A stretch of DNA of 64,000 nt from an uncultured Colwellia sp. Lineage in GTDB: Bacteria > Pseudomonadota > Gammaproteobacteria > Enterobacterales > Alteromonadaceae. The notes under the pieces are model-generated. The model worked only from the letters and a program-made list of their open reading frames with translations, was not told where the DNA came from and searched no databases. The stretch's first letter is position 1. Every line of letters starts with the position of its first letter. The stretch is taken from positions 62,001 through 126,000 of the forward strand of contig CAJXQJ010000006.1 in assembly GCA_913058245.1 (NCBI GenBank). The letters run 5' to 3'. The translations under genes were made by a program, and so were the position numbers. Below are positions 15,851 through 25,378 of this stretch, in pieces.

Positions 15851-17965
15851 TTAAAATAATTTACTTACCGATAAATAGGCACTGCGTTCTGCTTGAGGTA
15901 GATCATTAGGGATGTTTACCTGACCTGCGGTAACATTCGCCGAGCTAGGCTCGCGAACGTCGTCATCAAGCAAGTTAACAATACTCAGTTCAATTTCAAT
16001 ATCATTAACTGGAAATTGGTACCTGGCAGATACATTCACCAAAGTATAATCATCTAATTCTGCACGGGTATCGCCTGGCACTCTAGAACGGTTGGCAATA
16101 TAACTCAATTGACTAGTTAATTTTAATTGTTCGCTCATTTGCCATTCAGCTCTCATATAAGCTTGCAAGCTCGGGTGCTCACCAACGTTACTTTTGACAA
16201 TATCATCTTCTGCTTTTACATACGCTAAGTTACTACGTAAAATTAAATCGTCATTGTATGTATAATTAACACTTGCTTCGAAACCTTGTCCTGTGCGCTG
16301 CCCTTGATTTTGCGCTGTTGCCGTCCCGGTATTGCTGTTTTGAACAAAAGTAATCAGATCTTCAATTTCATATCGATAAAGATTAAAGTCAAATGATAGT
16401 TTTGGTGAATAGCTATAATTAAAAGCAAGCTCCAACGTATCTATATTTTCTGGACTTAAATTAGCATTACCTAAAGCTACAGGGTTATTTAAAGTTAACA
16501 ACTCAGCAAATGACGGCGCTCTAAAGGCTCTTCCATATAAAAGCTTGGTTGTTAAGTTCAAGCTTGTTGACCAAACAAGTGCTAATCTAGGGTTTATTGT
16601 TGAACCTATATCAGTGTAATCATCAAAACGACCACCTGCAGTTAACTCCCAGTCTGGCGCTAACTGCATTACCCCTTGAATATAAACAAAATAACTTTCC
16701 CGATCAGCTTCCGGCATAAATACTTCTGCAGTATCTGAAACATCTTCCACTCCATTTGGGCGCGGGCTAAAGTCAGCATAAAAGTTCTTACTTTCCGTAA
16801 CTTTATATAAATTTTGTCGCTCGTACCCGCTACCAAAGCTAATATCCGTACTTGCAAAACCACTGTAGCGAGCATTTAGTTCAACATGAGTGGTCTCTTC
16901 TTCCCACCCAGGGTTTCCTATTAAACCTTCAGGAAAAGATCCGTTAAATGCACCTTTTGGAAACAACACAAGATCTTTTTCGATTTCTTGATTTGAACCG
17001 TAATAACTTACTTTTCCCGCTATAAATAAATCATCCAATACAGCTTGTTCCTTAAACGAAACATTAACCACTTTTTTATAATTACCGTAGCGACCATTGC
17101 TATCTAAAACCTCTGTCGGACCTTGACCAGTACCAACATCACCTCTTTCTTGAAAGCCTAGATCGATGTTAAATAAATCATTCTCTGCCGAAAACCAGAT
17201 ATCAAGCGCATCAAAACCAACATTTAAATAACCTGGAGCCAAAGATATTGGTGACTCTCCAAATTGATCTATCGCACTCTGAGCATCTGCATCTATAATG
17301 CCTTTATAGCCATCACTACTTAAGTACTCAAAATTAGCAGCGACTTTCCATGAACCTAAGCTGAACTGACCATTAAACCAAGTATTTACTGTATCAAAGC
17401 TACCAACTTTAGCCCCAAACTCATTGAGCGTATTTTCATCTGCTTTTTTAGTAATAATGTTAATAACACCGGAAAAAGCATCAGCACCATATAATGCTGA
17501 GCCAGGGCCACGAATAACTTCTATTCGCTCTATGGCATGAATTGGATACTCCCCCCAAACAGTGTGATTGTCTCCACGCACAACACTTTTGGTTGAGGTG
17601 CCATTAACCATAAATAATGTTTGTGGTGTAAAAGTGGTAGATATTCCGCGAAACCAAAATTCCGGCGCCATGTTCTGACCACTTTTAGAGACATGTAAAC
17701 CCGGAACAGTATCGAGCACTTCAGAAAGGTTTCTCGCCCCCATATTACGAATGTCTTCAGCAGTTATCACAGTAGCGACCGACGGGGCTTTTTTGATCAG
17801 TTTTTTACTACCAGTGGCCAGTGATATAAACTCTTCGTCGCCATAAAAGTCAGCTAATGACTCTTCCATTTCTACGTAATCATTAGCAACTGCAGCAGCT
17901 TCAATAGTAATGCTCGAGAAAGCTAACACAATTAAAGAATTGATAACCTTTCGGGCAAACCGCAT
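15851..17965 (-). CDS. TonB-dependent outer-membrane receptor
   Basis: About 704 residues from ATG 17965, with AAAGGTGG as ribosome-binding site (a GTG at 17974 lies inside that site). A signal peptide (VINSLIVLAFSSITIEAAAVA) precedes a plug domain (about 50-165: APSVATVITAEDIRNMGARNLSEVLDTVPGLHV, RGI..., MVNGTS, IERIEVIRGPGSALYGADAFSGVINIITK). A 22-strand barrel ends in the C-terminal aromatic VSKLF. These are standard for siderophore/vitamin/nutrient receptors. A clear TonB box is not seen. The ligand is unknown; the upstream-located sensor kinase and binding protein on the same strand suggest the receptor serves or is controlled by that sensing pair. Confidence 0.9.
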   Translation of the reverse strand: MRFARKVINSLIVLAFSSITIEAAAVANDYVEMEESLADFYGDEEFISLATGSKKLIKKAPSVATVITAEDIRNMGARNLSEVLDTVPGLHVSKSGQNMAPEFWFRGISTTFTPQTLFMVNGTSTKSVVRGDNHTVWGEYPIHAIERIEVIRGPGSALYGADAFSGVINIITKKADENTLNEFGAKVGSFDTVNTWFNGQFSLGSWKVAANFEYLSSDGYKGIIDADAQSAIDQFGESPISLAPGYLNVGFDALDIWFSAENDLFNIDLGFQERGDVGTGQGPTEVLDSNGRYGNYKKVVNVSFKEQAVLDDLFIAGKVSYYGSNQEIEKDLVLFPKGAFNGSFPEGLIGNPGWEEETTHVELNARYSGFASTDISFGSGYERQNLYKVTESKNFYADFSPRPNGVEDVSDTAEVFMPEADRESYFVYIQGVMQLAPDWELTAGGRFDDYTDIGSTINPRLALVWSTSLNLTTKLLYGRAFRAPSFAELLTLNNPVALGNANLSPENIDTLELAFNYSYSPKLSFDFNLYRYEIEDLITFVQNSNTGTATAQNQGQRTGQGFEASVNYTYNDDLILRSNLAYVKAEDDIVKSNVGEHPSLQAYMRAEWQMSEQLKLTSQLSYIANRSRVPGDTRAELDDYTLVNVSARYQFPVNDIEIELSIVNLLDDDVREPSSANVTAGQVNIPNDLPQAERSAYLSVSKLF

Positions 17966-18081
17966 ACAAACCACCTTTATTTATTATTAAAAACGAAAAA
18001 GCTAAACTAATTTTCTGTTAAGTGTAGTGAATCATTAGTTTTTTTCAATAAGAATATCATCTAAAAACTCACAACTACTTG

Positions 18082-19632
18082 CTAATTTATCGGCAGCGTA
18101 ACGTTAACTGTGGTGCCAATATCTAATTCACTACTAATACGAATTTCACCATCCATTAACTGACAAAATTTCTGCGTTATTGCCATACCTAACCCAGTCC
18201 CTTCAAACTTTCGCGTTTGACTGCCATCAATTTGTGTAAATTTATCAAAAATAAATTTTAGTTTATCTTGAGCAATTCCAACGCCTGTATCAGCAATACA
18301 AATATGCAAGAATTTATCACAATTAAATAAGGTAAAAGTAACTTGGCCTTTGGCTGTAAACTTACAAGCATTACTTAATAAATTGAGCAATATTTGCATC
18401 ACTTTTTGTCTATCTAAACTGATAATCAATTGCTCAACATTATTTTGAACAATTAATTTGTTTTCATTGGCAATTGCCATCGGTTGAATTGTTTCTATGG
18501 TTTCATCAACTAAATGCTTAATATCAACAGACTTTAAATTTAAGTCCATTTTTCCGGCCTCAATCTTGGCTAAATCAAGAATATTATTTATTAACGCCAG
18601 CAATACATGCGCACTACGAATACTCTTATTCAAGTCATTTGCTTGCTCCGTCATACACTCAAGCTCTAAGTCTTCACGGACTAAATCGGTATAACCAATA
18701 ATGGCTTGCAATGGCGTACGCAATTCATGGCTAATATTAGCTAGGAACTCTGATTTTAGCCGACTCGCTGTTAATGCTGCATCACGGGCAACAACTAACT
18801 CTTGCGTGCGAAATGCAACTTCTGACTCCAAATTATCGCGGCTTTTTTCCAATGCTAGATTTTGCTTACCTAAGGTCGTCATCATTTGATTATAGATACT
18901 CGCCATTTGCCTCACTTCAACGGGCCCAAATACATCTGCATTAGTGTAATGCCCAGAATCACGTGCTTGTGCCATAGTTTGTGACAAACGCAACAAGGGC
19001 GTCGTTAAGCGGTTTAATATCCACGAAATGAGTAATGACAGCAATAATGCAAATACGGTTGCGATAAGAAAATTATTAACGATTATCGAGCGCTGAATAG
19101 CATGGAGCGCTTGCTTATTGTATTCAACCAACACATAACCTAATACCTGTTGTTGCTGGGAGATTTCCTCGGGCTCAACAAGCTCCATATCATCAATATC
19201 TTCAACGTATATCACGGGGGCGAAAAAAAGCCAGGTTAATGCTGTTTCTTGATAAAGCTGTAGCTCAGTCAATTTGGTACTAACTACAGCGGGCATAGCG
19301 CTATCGTTCATTTTAGAATCGTGAACTAAAATACTACCATCGTCTTTGTAAACTGAAATGCTATCTACCGACTCAAAACCCAGAGCATTATCAATGGCTT
19401 CGCGAGCATTATCTTCACTTGCTGTTAACAATGCCAGAACAACCCTATCAGCTAAATTGTCAGAAATTTGTAAGCCTGTTTTAACCGTAGATTTCTTAAG
19501 TTCAATACTGGTTTGCCATGCAGTAACACCAGAGGTAACAACTGCCAAGCAACCGAAACTTGCAAAAAACAACAATAAAAGCTGTTGTTTAAAGCTGGTT
19601 TTAGAATTGAAAATAAGCTTGGCAACTGTCAT
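18082..19632 (-). CDS. Membrane sensor histidine kinase without receiver domain
   Basis: 516 residues. Two membrane helices (about 17-37 and 188-206) enclose a periplasmic sensor of about 150 residues. Then HAMP (about 207-260), coiled coil, HisKA with SHELRTPL (His about 302) and HATPase_c with N-box NLLSNACKF, DTGVG, FDKF and GTGLGMAI. All catalytic boxes are intact. It starts 6 bases after the periplasmic-binding protein gene, so the two are co-transcribed and the binding protein may deliver its ligand to this sensor. No response regulator lies next to it; the two-receiver c-di-GMP protein at 9678 is the nearest candidate partner. Confidence 0.9.
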   Translation of the reverse strand: MTVAKLIFNSKTSFKQQLLLLFFASFGCLAVVTSGVTAWQTSIELKKSTVKTGLQISDNLADRVVLALLTASEDNAREAIDNALGFESVDSISVYKDDGSILVHDSKMNDSAMPAVVSTKLTELQLYQETALTWLFFAPVIYVEDIDDMELVEPEEISQQQQVLGYVLVEYNKQALHAIQRSIIVNNFLIATVFALLLSLLISWILNRLTTPLLRLSQTMAQARDSGHYTNADVFGPVEVRQMASIYNQMMTTLGKQNLALEKSRDNLESEVAFRTQELVVARDAALTASRLKSEFLANISHELRTPLQAIIGYTDLVREDLELECMTEQANDLNKSIRSAHVLLALINNILDLAKIEAGKMDLNLKSVDIKHLVDETIETIQPMAIANENKLIVQNNVEQLIISLDRQKVMQILLNLLSNACKFTAKGQVTFTLFNCDKFLHICIADTGVGIAQDKLKFIFDKFTQIDGSQTRKFEGTGLGMAITQKFCQLMDGEIRISSELDIGTTVNVTLPIN

Positions 19633-19638
19633 TAATAG

Positions 19639-20571
19639 TTACTCCGGAAAAGTTAACTGAAAGTTACTTTGCTGCGCTTTAGTATAATTAAACCCTAAAT
19701 GAGCAGCAGTACGTAAATTAACCGCTAATAACATCGAGGTTAGTGCAGAAAATGGCATAATCGCTGAGCCTTCGTTGCAAGCTTTAATCATTTTATATAA
19801 TTGCTGCCCAAGCCCGTGATTGTCTGGATATATAGAGAATAGCGCCCCACGTTTAGCATGAGAAGGTTTACTGGAAAATACCACAACATCTTTCGCCCAC
19901 GCTTTTTCCAGTATAAATGGCAAGGTGACTTTATCTTGCGAAGAAATACGGTCAACAGGTAACCAAATGGCATCATTTTCCGTTAAGCTTGCATCAAATA
20001 AGCTTTGATAGTATTCAATCGCCTGCTTGGTCGATGTTACTTTCTTGACATCAAGTTGATAGCCTTGCGATTTTGCCGCTTGTTGAGCCAACTCAATAAG
20101 CCATTCGTTTGCTTGGCTATAAGCAAGGTGAATGCGAGTAACCTTTGGCGCTACTTGCGTTAGATATCGAAAGAGATATTCGGGATCGGCAATTAAACTA
20201 ATTCCCGAAATTGTATTAGGTGTTATTGGAAGTGCACCAGAAACAACCATAAAGTCGCTAGCTAGTGATCTTGCAAGTTTAAGCCCTGAACGCCCTAACA
20301 CAATAACTTTTTTGATACCTTTACTTACTAATTGCTGCTTAATTCGCTCACTATCAAACTCTTTTTCAAGTGGAAAAACCACAAGCTGGCTCACTTGTTC
20401 ATCATTGACTTTTGCCGATTGCACACCAGAGAGGATTTCTTGATAAATGGCATTATAAGGCTCAGGAACATTAGGATAAAAAATTGCTATATCCTCTAAT
20501 TTTGCAGCAAATACTTTGCCGCAATAAAGAGAAAAAATAACAAAGGTGATAATTAAACTAAAACGACGCAA
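19639..20571 (-). CDS. Periplasmic ABC-type substrate-binding-like protein
   Basis: 310 residues with a signal peptide (SLIITFVIFSLYCGKVFA). The fold pattern (IAIFYPNVPEPYNAIYQEILSG, VIVLGRSGLKLAR, ISGISLIADPEYLFRYLTQVAP, DAIWLPVDRI, DNHGLGQQLYKM) resembles the ABC_sub_bind (PF04392) family. No permease or ATPase genes are adjacent. Together with the kinase 6 bases downstream it is probably a sensing accessory rather than a transporter subunit. It is the first gene of the leftward binding-protein / kinase / receptor set. Confidence 0.78.
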   Translation of the reverse strand: MRRFSLIITFVIFSLYCGKVFAAKLEDIAIFYPNVPEPYNAIYQEILSGVQSAKVNDEQVSQLVVFPLEKEFDSERIKQQLVSKGIKKVIVLGRSGLKLARSLASDFMVVSGALPITPNTISGISLIADPEYLFRYLTQVAPKVTRIHLAYSQANEWLIELAQQAAKSQGYQLDVKKVTSTKQAIEYYQSLFDASLTENDAIWLPVDRISSQDKVTLPFILEKAWAKDVVVFSSKPSHAKRGALFSIYPDNHGLGQQLYKMIKACNEGSAIMPFSALTSMLLAVNLRTAAHLGFNYTKAQQSNFQLTFPE

Positions 20572-20880
20572 CTACAACTCCCTGTATATTGGCAATAGCG
20601 ATTTCGTAATACACTTATATTATAGGCTAACATGGCGCTAAAAATATCAGAACAGGTTGAATATTAATAACAATTTAGCACTTAAAGTATTTTATGTGAC
20701 ACCTTAAGATAATTTTCTCACTCTAGGCACCTATTAACAACGTAAAATAATGAAAAGTTTAGTACTTATCAAGTTTACTATAATTATCCAACATTATTTG
20801 TACATTAACACAATTATTTGTCGTTTATAAAAATTCAACCTTAGTGGCTAAATTGATAGCTCTAACTTAACTGCATTTAC
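20572..20880. other. Gene-free spacer
   Basis: About 309 AT-rich bases between two leftward genes. It should hold the promoter for the binding-protein operon. No terminator hairpin or clear promoter was found. Confidence 0.35.
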
Positions 20881-21483
20881 CTAAACTATGGTTTTAATAG
20901 CGTCTTGAATAATACTGGTCATTTTTTTTAAATACTTTTGAGCCTCTGGCTCGGAATAGTTATTCGAGAGTTGATTTAAAAACCCATGCTGATAAGCACT
21001 CTGTTCTATATCTACCAGCGATTTCTCTTCCAGCATCTCTATCAATTTTTCCACTGAAAAATGTTGCTCAGACTTTGGAAAAACCAATGTAGTACTTACT
21101 GTCGCATCAAGACTTGTCATATGCCTAATTTGGCTACTATAAAAACACGTTACAGATAACACCTGATGACAAGCAAGCTTTGGCATAAGTTGCCACATAG
21201 CACTACCACCAACACTAAAGCCAACTAACAACTTAGGGCCACTAATTGCACTGATTATCGATAATAAATACTGGCTATAACATGCTATTCCCACGTTTTC
21301 AGAAAAGTACTGGTAAGCTTGCTGCTCTGAGGCAAAGTTCTTCGGATGCTGATAAGGACCAAGAACATGAAATTGTACAGAAACATCTTCAATTTCTGGG
21401 AAATTAATTTGCTGACATAAGGCTTCAAACTCTCGACTTTTCCCGAAAATATCTGCTGCGAGAATTACATGTAATTTAGTCAT
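20881..21483 (-). CDS. Dienelactone-hydrolase-like alpha/beta hydrolase
   Basis: About 200 residues from ATG 21483 (a TTG at 21492 also opens the frame; neither has a good ribosome-binding site). The nucleophile elbow is GFSVGG (residues about 90-95) after KLLV. A late His in YQHGFLN is the likely catalytic base, and Asp/Glu around the VFPKSEQHF strand could be the acid. Length and layout match small DLH-type hydrolases of Alteromonadales. The substrate is unknown. Confidence 0.65.
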   Translation of the reverse strand: MTKLHVILAADIFGKSREFEALCQQINFPEIEDVSVQFHVLGPYQHPKNFASEQQAYQYFSENVGIACYSQYLLSIISAISGPKLLVGFSVGGSAMWQLMPKLACHQVLSVTCFYSSQIRHMTSLDATVSTTLVFPKSEQHFSVEKLIEMLEEKSLVDIEQSAYQHGFLNQLSNNYSEPEAQKYLKKMTSIIQDAIKTIV

Positions 21484-21632
21484 ATATATCAAGGGAGGCT
21501 AATTTAGATCAAATTTTTACATGCTTTGAAAATATTTGAAAGCTAAGTCGAGGCAAATACTAGAAATAGCTGACACGACCCGTTAGAATCAAGCCATAGA
21601 AATTTTAATCATGAACAACGAGACGTATTCAG

Positions 21633-22358
21633 ATGGGCAGAGCATACCAAAACCGTAAATTATCAATGGCTAAAACGGCTGGTCAAAAAACTAAAGTTTA
21701 TTCAAAGTATGGTAAAGAAATTTACGTTATAGCGAAAAATGGCAGTCCTGATCCTGATACTAACTTATCTTTACGTCGTTTAATTGAAAAAGCAAAAAAA
21801 GATCAAGTACCAACACACGTTATCGAAAAAGCAATTGAAAAAGCCAAAGGTACAGGTGGCGAAGACTATGTAGAAGCGCGTTACGAAGGTTTTGGTCCAG
21901 GTAACTGTATGGTTATTATTGACTGTCTAACAGATAACGGCAATCGCACCATTAAAGATGTTCGCCAATGTTTTACTAAAACTCATTCTAAAATTGGTTC
22001 GTCTGGCACTGTTTCTCACATGTTTGATCACCAAGCAGTTTTTGCTTTTAAAGGCGACGATGAAGAAACCGTTTTAGAGAACCTAATGATGGCTGATATT
22101 GATGTGACCGATGTTGACCTAGAAGATGGCATTATTACCGTGCATGCACCACATACCGAGTTCTTTAAAATAAAAACAGAATTCGCTAACTCAATGCCAG
22201 AATATGCGCTTGAAGTAGAAGAAATTACCTGGGTTCCACAAACTTATACTGAAGTTAGTGGTGAAGAAGACTTAGCAAATTTTGAAAAATTCATCCATAT
22301 GCTAGAAGACTGTGATGACGTTCAAAACGTTTATCACAATGCTGACCTGGCAGAATAA
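21633..22358 (+). CDS. yeeN: YebC/PmpR-family protein, YeeN type
   Basis: 241 residues starting MGRAYQNRK, the hallmark of the YeeN subgroup (YebC itself begins MAGHSKW). The family consists of cytoplasmic DNA- or ribosome-associated factors; recent work links YebC proteins to translation of difficult proline-rich stretches, older work to transcription control. Conserved blocks [45 protein letters not shown] and [14 protein letters not shown] are visible. Not linked to ruvC, as yebC usually is. It stands alone and ends at a strong terminator. Confidence 0.88.
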   Translation: MGRAYQNRKLSMAKTAGQKTKVYSKYGKEIYVIAKNGSPDPDTNLSLRRLIEKAKKDQVPTHVIEKAIEKAKGTGGEDYVEARYEGFGPGNCMVIIDCLTDNGNRTIKDVRQCFTKTHSKIGSSGTVSHMFDHQAVFAFKGDDEETVLENLMMADIDVTDVDLEDGIITVHAPHTEFFKIKTEFANSMPEYALEVEEITWVPQTYTEVSGEEDLANFEKFIHMLEDCDDVQNVYHNADLAE

Positions 22359-22375
22359 TTCATTAAATATACGTG

Positions 22376-22403
22376 AAAAGGCATCACTTGTGATGCCTTT
22401 TTT
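22376..22403 (+). terminator. Intrinsic terminator of yeeN
   Basis: AAAAGGCATCAC, loop TT, GTGATGCCTTTTTT: a long perfect stem with a T-run, 18 bases after the stop codon. Confidence 0.85.
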
Positions 22404-22441
22404 GATCTCAACAAGCAATATTTTTTAACTAGAGAGCCGCT

Positions 22442-23455
22442 ATGATTGATTTTCGTTCTGATACCGTTACCCGCCCTTGTCAACAAATGAGAGACGCAAT
22501 GGCAACCGCCGAAGTAGGGGATGACGTTTATGGTGACGACCCAACGGTAAACGAACTGGAGATTTGGGCAGCAAAACGACACAATTTTGAACAAGCCATG
22601 TTTTGTAGTTCAGGCACTCAAGCTAATTTATTAGCCTTAATGGCACATTGCCAACGTGGCGACGAATACCTTTGTGGTCAAAAAGCACATAATTACAAGT
22701 TTGAAGGTGGGGGAGCCGCAGTATTAGGTTCAATTCAACCACAACCTATAGAAAACGAAAAAGACGGTACACTATGCTTTAATAAATTAGCATCGGTAAT
22801 AAAACCCGACGACAGTCATTTTGCTCGCACCACTTTACTCAGTATTGAAAATACCATTAATGGTAAAGTTCTCCCTTTAAACTATATGGAACAAGCGCGT
22901 GCTTTTACAAACACCCATAAAATTAAACTACATTTAGACGGCGCCAGAATCTACAACGCTGCAACCGCACTAAATGTTGATATCACTGAGCTAAGCCAAC
23001 ATGTCGATTCCATGTCGGTTTGTTTATCAAAAGGTTTAGGTGCTCCTATTGGCTCAATTTTACTTGGCTCTGAGCAAGTAATCAAAAGCGCAAAACGTTG
23101 GCGTAAAGTGCTAGGTGGAGGAATGAGACAAGCAGGTGTAATTGCGGCAGCAGCAAAAATAGCATTGGAACAAAACCCGAAAAGACTCCAACTAGACCAT
23201 GACAACGCAAAATATCTTGCTCACTGCTTAAGCATACTGCCAGGAGTTGAAGTTAACCAAGCGCATGTTGAAACAAATATGGTATTTGCAAAGTTTGTAA
23301 AAAATATCGATATAGAAAGCATGGTTGAGCAGCTGAAAACTAAAGACATTTTAATAACAGCAGGCAACCCTATCCGCTTTGTTACTCACCTTGATATTGA
23401 TAAAGTAGCTATTGATAGCTTCATAGACGCATTACGCAATATATTGCCGCGCTAG
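22442..23455 (+). CDS. ltaE: Low-specificity L-threonine aldolase
   Basis: A PLP enzyme cleaving L-threonine/allo-threonine to glycine and acetaldehyde. 337 residues starting MIDFRSDTVTRP, a near-universal N-terminus of the family, then GDDVYGDDPTV. The PLP-lysine lies in SVCLSKGLGAPIGS, and HLDGARIYNAA and RWRKVLGGGMRQAGV are family blocks. Cytosolic homotetramer by family knowledge. The start has GAGAG upstream. It is a single-gene transcript between two terminators. Confidence 0.94.
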   Translation: MIDFRSDTVTRPCQQMRDAMATAEVGDDVYGDDPTVNELEIWAAKRHNFEQAMFCSSGTQANLLALMAHCQRGDEYLCGQKAHNYKFEGGGAAVLGSIQPQPIENEKDGTLCFNKLASVIKPDDSHFARTTLLSIENTINGKVLPLNYMEQARAFTNTHKIKLHLDGARIYNAATALNVDITELSQHVDSMSVCLSKGLGAPIGSILLGSEQVIKSAKRWRKVLGGGMRQAGVIAAAAKIALEQNPKRLQLDHDNAKYLAHCLSILPGVEVNQAHVETNMVFAKFVKNIDIESMVEQLKTKDILITAGNPIRFVTHLDIDKVAIDSFIDALRNILPR

Positions 23456-23501
23456 CAATGCAAAAATAGTATTAAGTTAGCAATTGTGCCAGCACTAGAT
23501 T

Positions 23502-23535
23502 AGTCGATCACTATGCAGGTAATCGACTTTTATTT
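23502..23535 (+). terminator. Probable terminator of ltaE
   Basis: AGTCGAT pairs with ATCGACT across a 13-base loop, followed by TTTATTT. Confidence 0.55.
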
Positions 23536-23594
23536 AGCTAGCAATTTTTATCCGTTGACGGCTTTCTTGGTTGAGGGTTCTTACCAATATTTAA

Positions 23595-24395
23595 CTATTT
23601 TGCTAATTTTTCCAACATCGCATTAACGGCAGTTAAGTGCTCTGGATTGTTATGGCACATACCTTGAAACACCGCACACATATCAAGAAAGTCAGGTAAT
23701 TCAGTTCGTTGAGCTAATTTCATTAACCGTTTAGTCAATCGCAAAGAGGCTACAGGTTTTGCGGCCATTTCACTCGCAAGTTTATTTACGCGATTAAGTA
23801 GCCCATCTGGCTCAGTAACATCCAATACAACACCGATAGTTTTTGCTTCACTAGCATCAATTACTCGGCCCGTAAAAGTTAGCTCAGCCGCTTTTTGATA
23901 ACCAATTAAACGCTGCATAAACCATGCTCCACCGTCACCTGGGATAATACCCAAGTTTACAAAGGTTTCACCAAACTTTGCCTTTGTTGATGCTATGCGA
24001 ATATCGCACATATTGGCGATATCAAAACCAGCACCTATCGCTGGTCCATTGACTGCAGCAATGATAGGAACCTCTAACTTATGTAACGCTAAAGGTATAC
24101 GCTGAATACCTTCACGATAACGTCGCTCTAATTCTTGAACATCACCAGCAAAATCGCCAGAACGTTCAGCCATATCTTTAATGTTGCCACCAGATGAAAA
24201 GGCTGAGCCTGCACCAGTGATAATAAGTACCGCAATCTCGGGAGTAGTATTAATCCAGTCAGCCGTTTTAACAATATCATCAGCAATTGCTGTACTTGTT
24301 AATGCATTGCGAACGTCATGACGATTGAAGGTTAAAGTAGCGATATTATTATCAAGTGCTAAGGTGCAATCAACTAATGCAGGTAATACAGTCAT
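23595..24395 (-). CDS. Crotonase-fold enoyl-CoA hydratase/isomerase family protein
   Basis: 266 residues of crotonase superfamily. Oxyanion-hole blocks are visible: AFSSGGNIKDM and NGPAIGAGFDIANMCD, then AKFGETFVNLGIIPGDGGAWF. By eye, the two glutamates of classical enoyl-CoA hydratase are Asp (GAGFD) and Phe (FGETF), while PGDGG adds an Asp. So simple hydration is doubtful, and isomerase or another CoA-thioester reaction is possible. It is upstream-adjacent to nothing of beta-oxidation and is transcribed alone in the leftward direction. Confidence 0.85.
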   Translation of the reverse strand: MTVLPALVDCTLALDNNIATLTFNRHDVRNALTSTAIADDIVKTADWINTTPEIAVLIITGAGSAFSSGGNIKDMAERSGDFAGDVQELERRYREGIQRIPLALHKLEVPIIAAVNGPAIGAGFDIANMCDIRIASTKAKFGETFVNLGIIPGDGGAWFMQRLIGYQKAAELTFTGRVIDASEAKTIGVVLDVTEPDGLLNRVNKLASEMAAKPVASLRLTKRLMKLAQRTELPDFLDMCAVFQGMCHNNPEHLTAVNAMLEKLAK

Positions 24396-24548
24396 TTCTA
24401 CCTCTTGTTATTATTTATTCGTGTGGCTTTCTTGTACTTGTCTATTGCTGGCTAGGATGCATCCGCTAAGAACACCAGCAGCAATAAGTGAACATTTTTC
24501 AAAAATAATGACCGCTAGATGCTAAATAGGCTTACTGTTTAAATTCAG

Positions 24549-25355
24549 TTAATGCGCAGACTTTTCGTTCAATTTTACTTGCTGCCAATATGCTTCTAGC
24601 TCTGCTAATGAATGTTGTTCAAACGTCTTATTTGATATTTGAACTTGCTTTTCAACACTATTAAAGCGCTTAGTAAACTTAGTATTAGCCTGGCGTAATA
24701 AGGCTTCTGGGTCTTGTTTAGCGTGACGACATAAATTAACTACAGCAAACATTAAATCACCAAGCTCTTCCGCTAATGCCATTTCATTTTGATGTAGCTC
24801 AGCTTTAACTTCTTGAACTTCTTCTTCAACTTTAGCAAATACGTCATCAATATTATTCCAGTCAAAGCCAACATGGGCGCAACGTTTTTGAATTTTTGCA
24901 GCTTGCGACAGTGCCGGTAAACTTTTTGGAATATCAGCCAAAACACTCAAGGCTTGATCATTATTTTTTTGTTGACGCTCTTTTGCTTTTTCATTTTCCC
25001 AGTTGGCTTTTATTTCAGCATCAGAACTAAAATCACTAAGTGCAAAAACATGTGGATGGCGACGAATCAACTTTTCGCATACCGCCGCAACAACACTGTC
25101 AAAATCAAAACGTTTCTCCTCGGCGCCAAGCTGACTATAAAAAACTACTTGAAACAACAAATCGCCAAGCTCTTTTTCAAGCTCTGTAAAGTCACCTTGC
25201 TCAATCGCATCAGCTACTTCATAAGCCTCTTCAATGGTATGTGGTATTACTGAAGCAAAGGTTTGCTTTAAATCCCAAGGACAACCTGTTTTTGGGTCAC
25301 GTAATTGCTGCATGATCCAGCGTAGTTTTTCCATTGATGGTTTTACTGTTAGCAT
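24549..25355 (-). CDS. mazG: Nucleoside triphosphate pyrophosphohydrolase MazG
   Basis: 268 residues with two MazG domains. Domain 1 includes CPWDLKQTFASVIPHTIEEAYEVADAI and LEKELGDLLFQVVFYSQ; domain 2 includes EEVQEVKAEL and LAEELGDLMFAVVNLCRH. The EExxE and ExxD metal ligands are intact in both. It hydrolyses NTPs to NMP and PPi in the cytoplasm and in E. coli it modulates ppGpp responses. It lies 23 bases downstream of relA, the conserved relA-mazG order. Confidence 0.95.
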   Translation of the reverse strand: MLTVKPSMEKLRWIMQQLRDPKTGCPWDLKQTFASVIPHTIEEAYEVADAIEQGDFTELEKELGDLLFQVVFYSQLGAEEKRFDFDSVVAAVCEKLIRRHPHVFALSDFSSDAEIKANWENEKAKERQQKNNDQALSVLADIPKSLPALSQAAKIQKRCAHVGFDWNNIDDVFAKVEEEVQEVKAELHQNEMALAEELGDLMFAVVNLCRHAKQDPEALLRQANTKFTKRFNSVEKQVQISNKTFEQHSLAELEAYWQQVKLNEKSAH

Positions 25356-25378
25356 TATTTACTCGACTTACTCATTGG

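Noticed and set aside
24411-24500. Leftward reading frame resembling a short lipoprotein (contains LSGC) between mazG and the crotonase gene
   Set aside because: No ATG, GTG or TTG start codon lies in frame before the lipobox, so it was not called.
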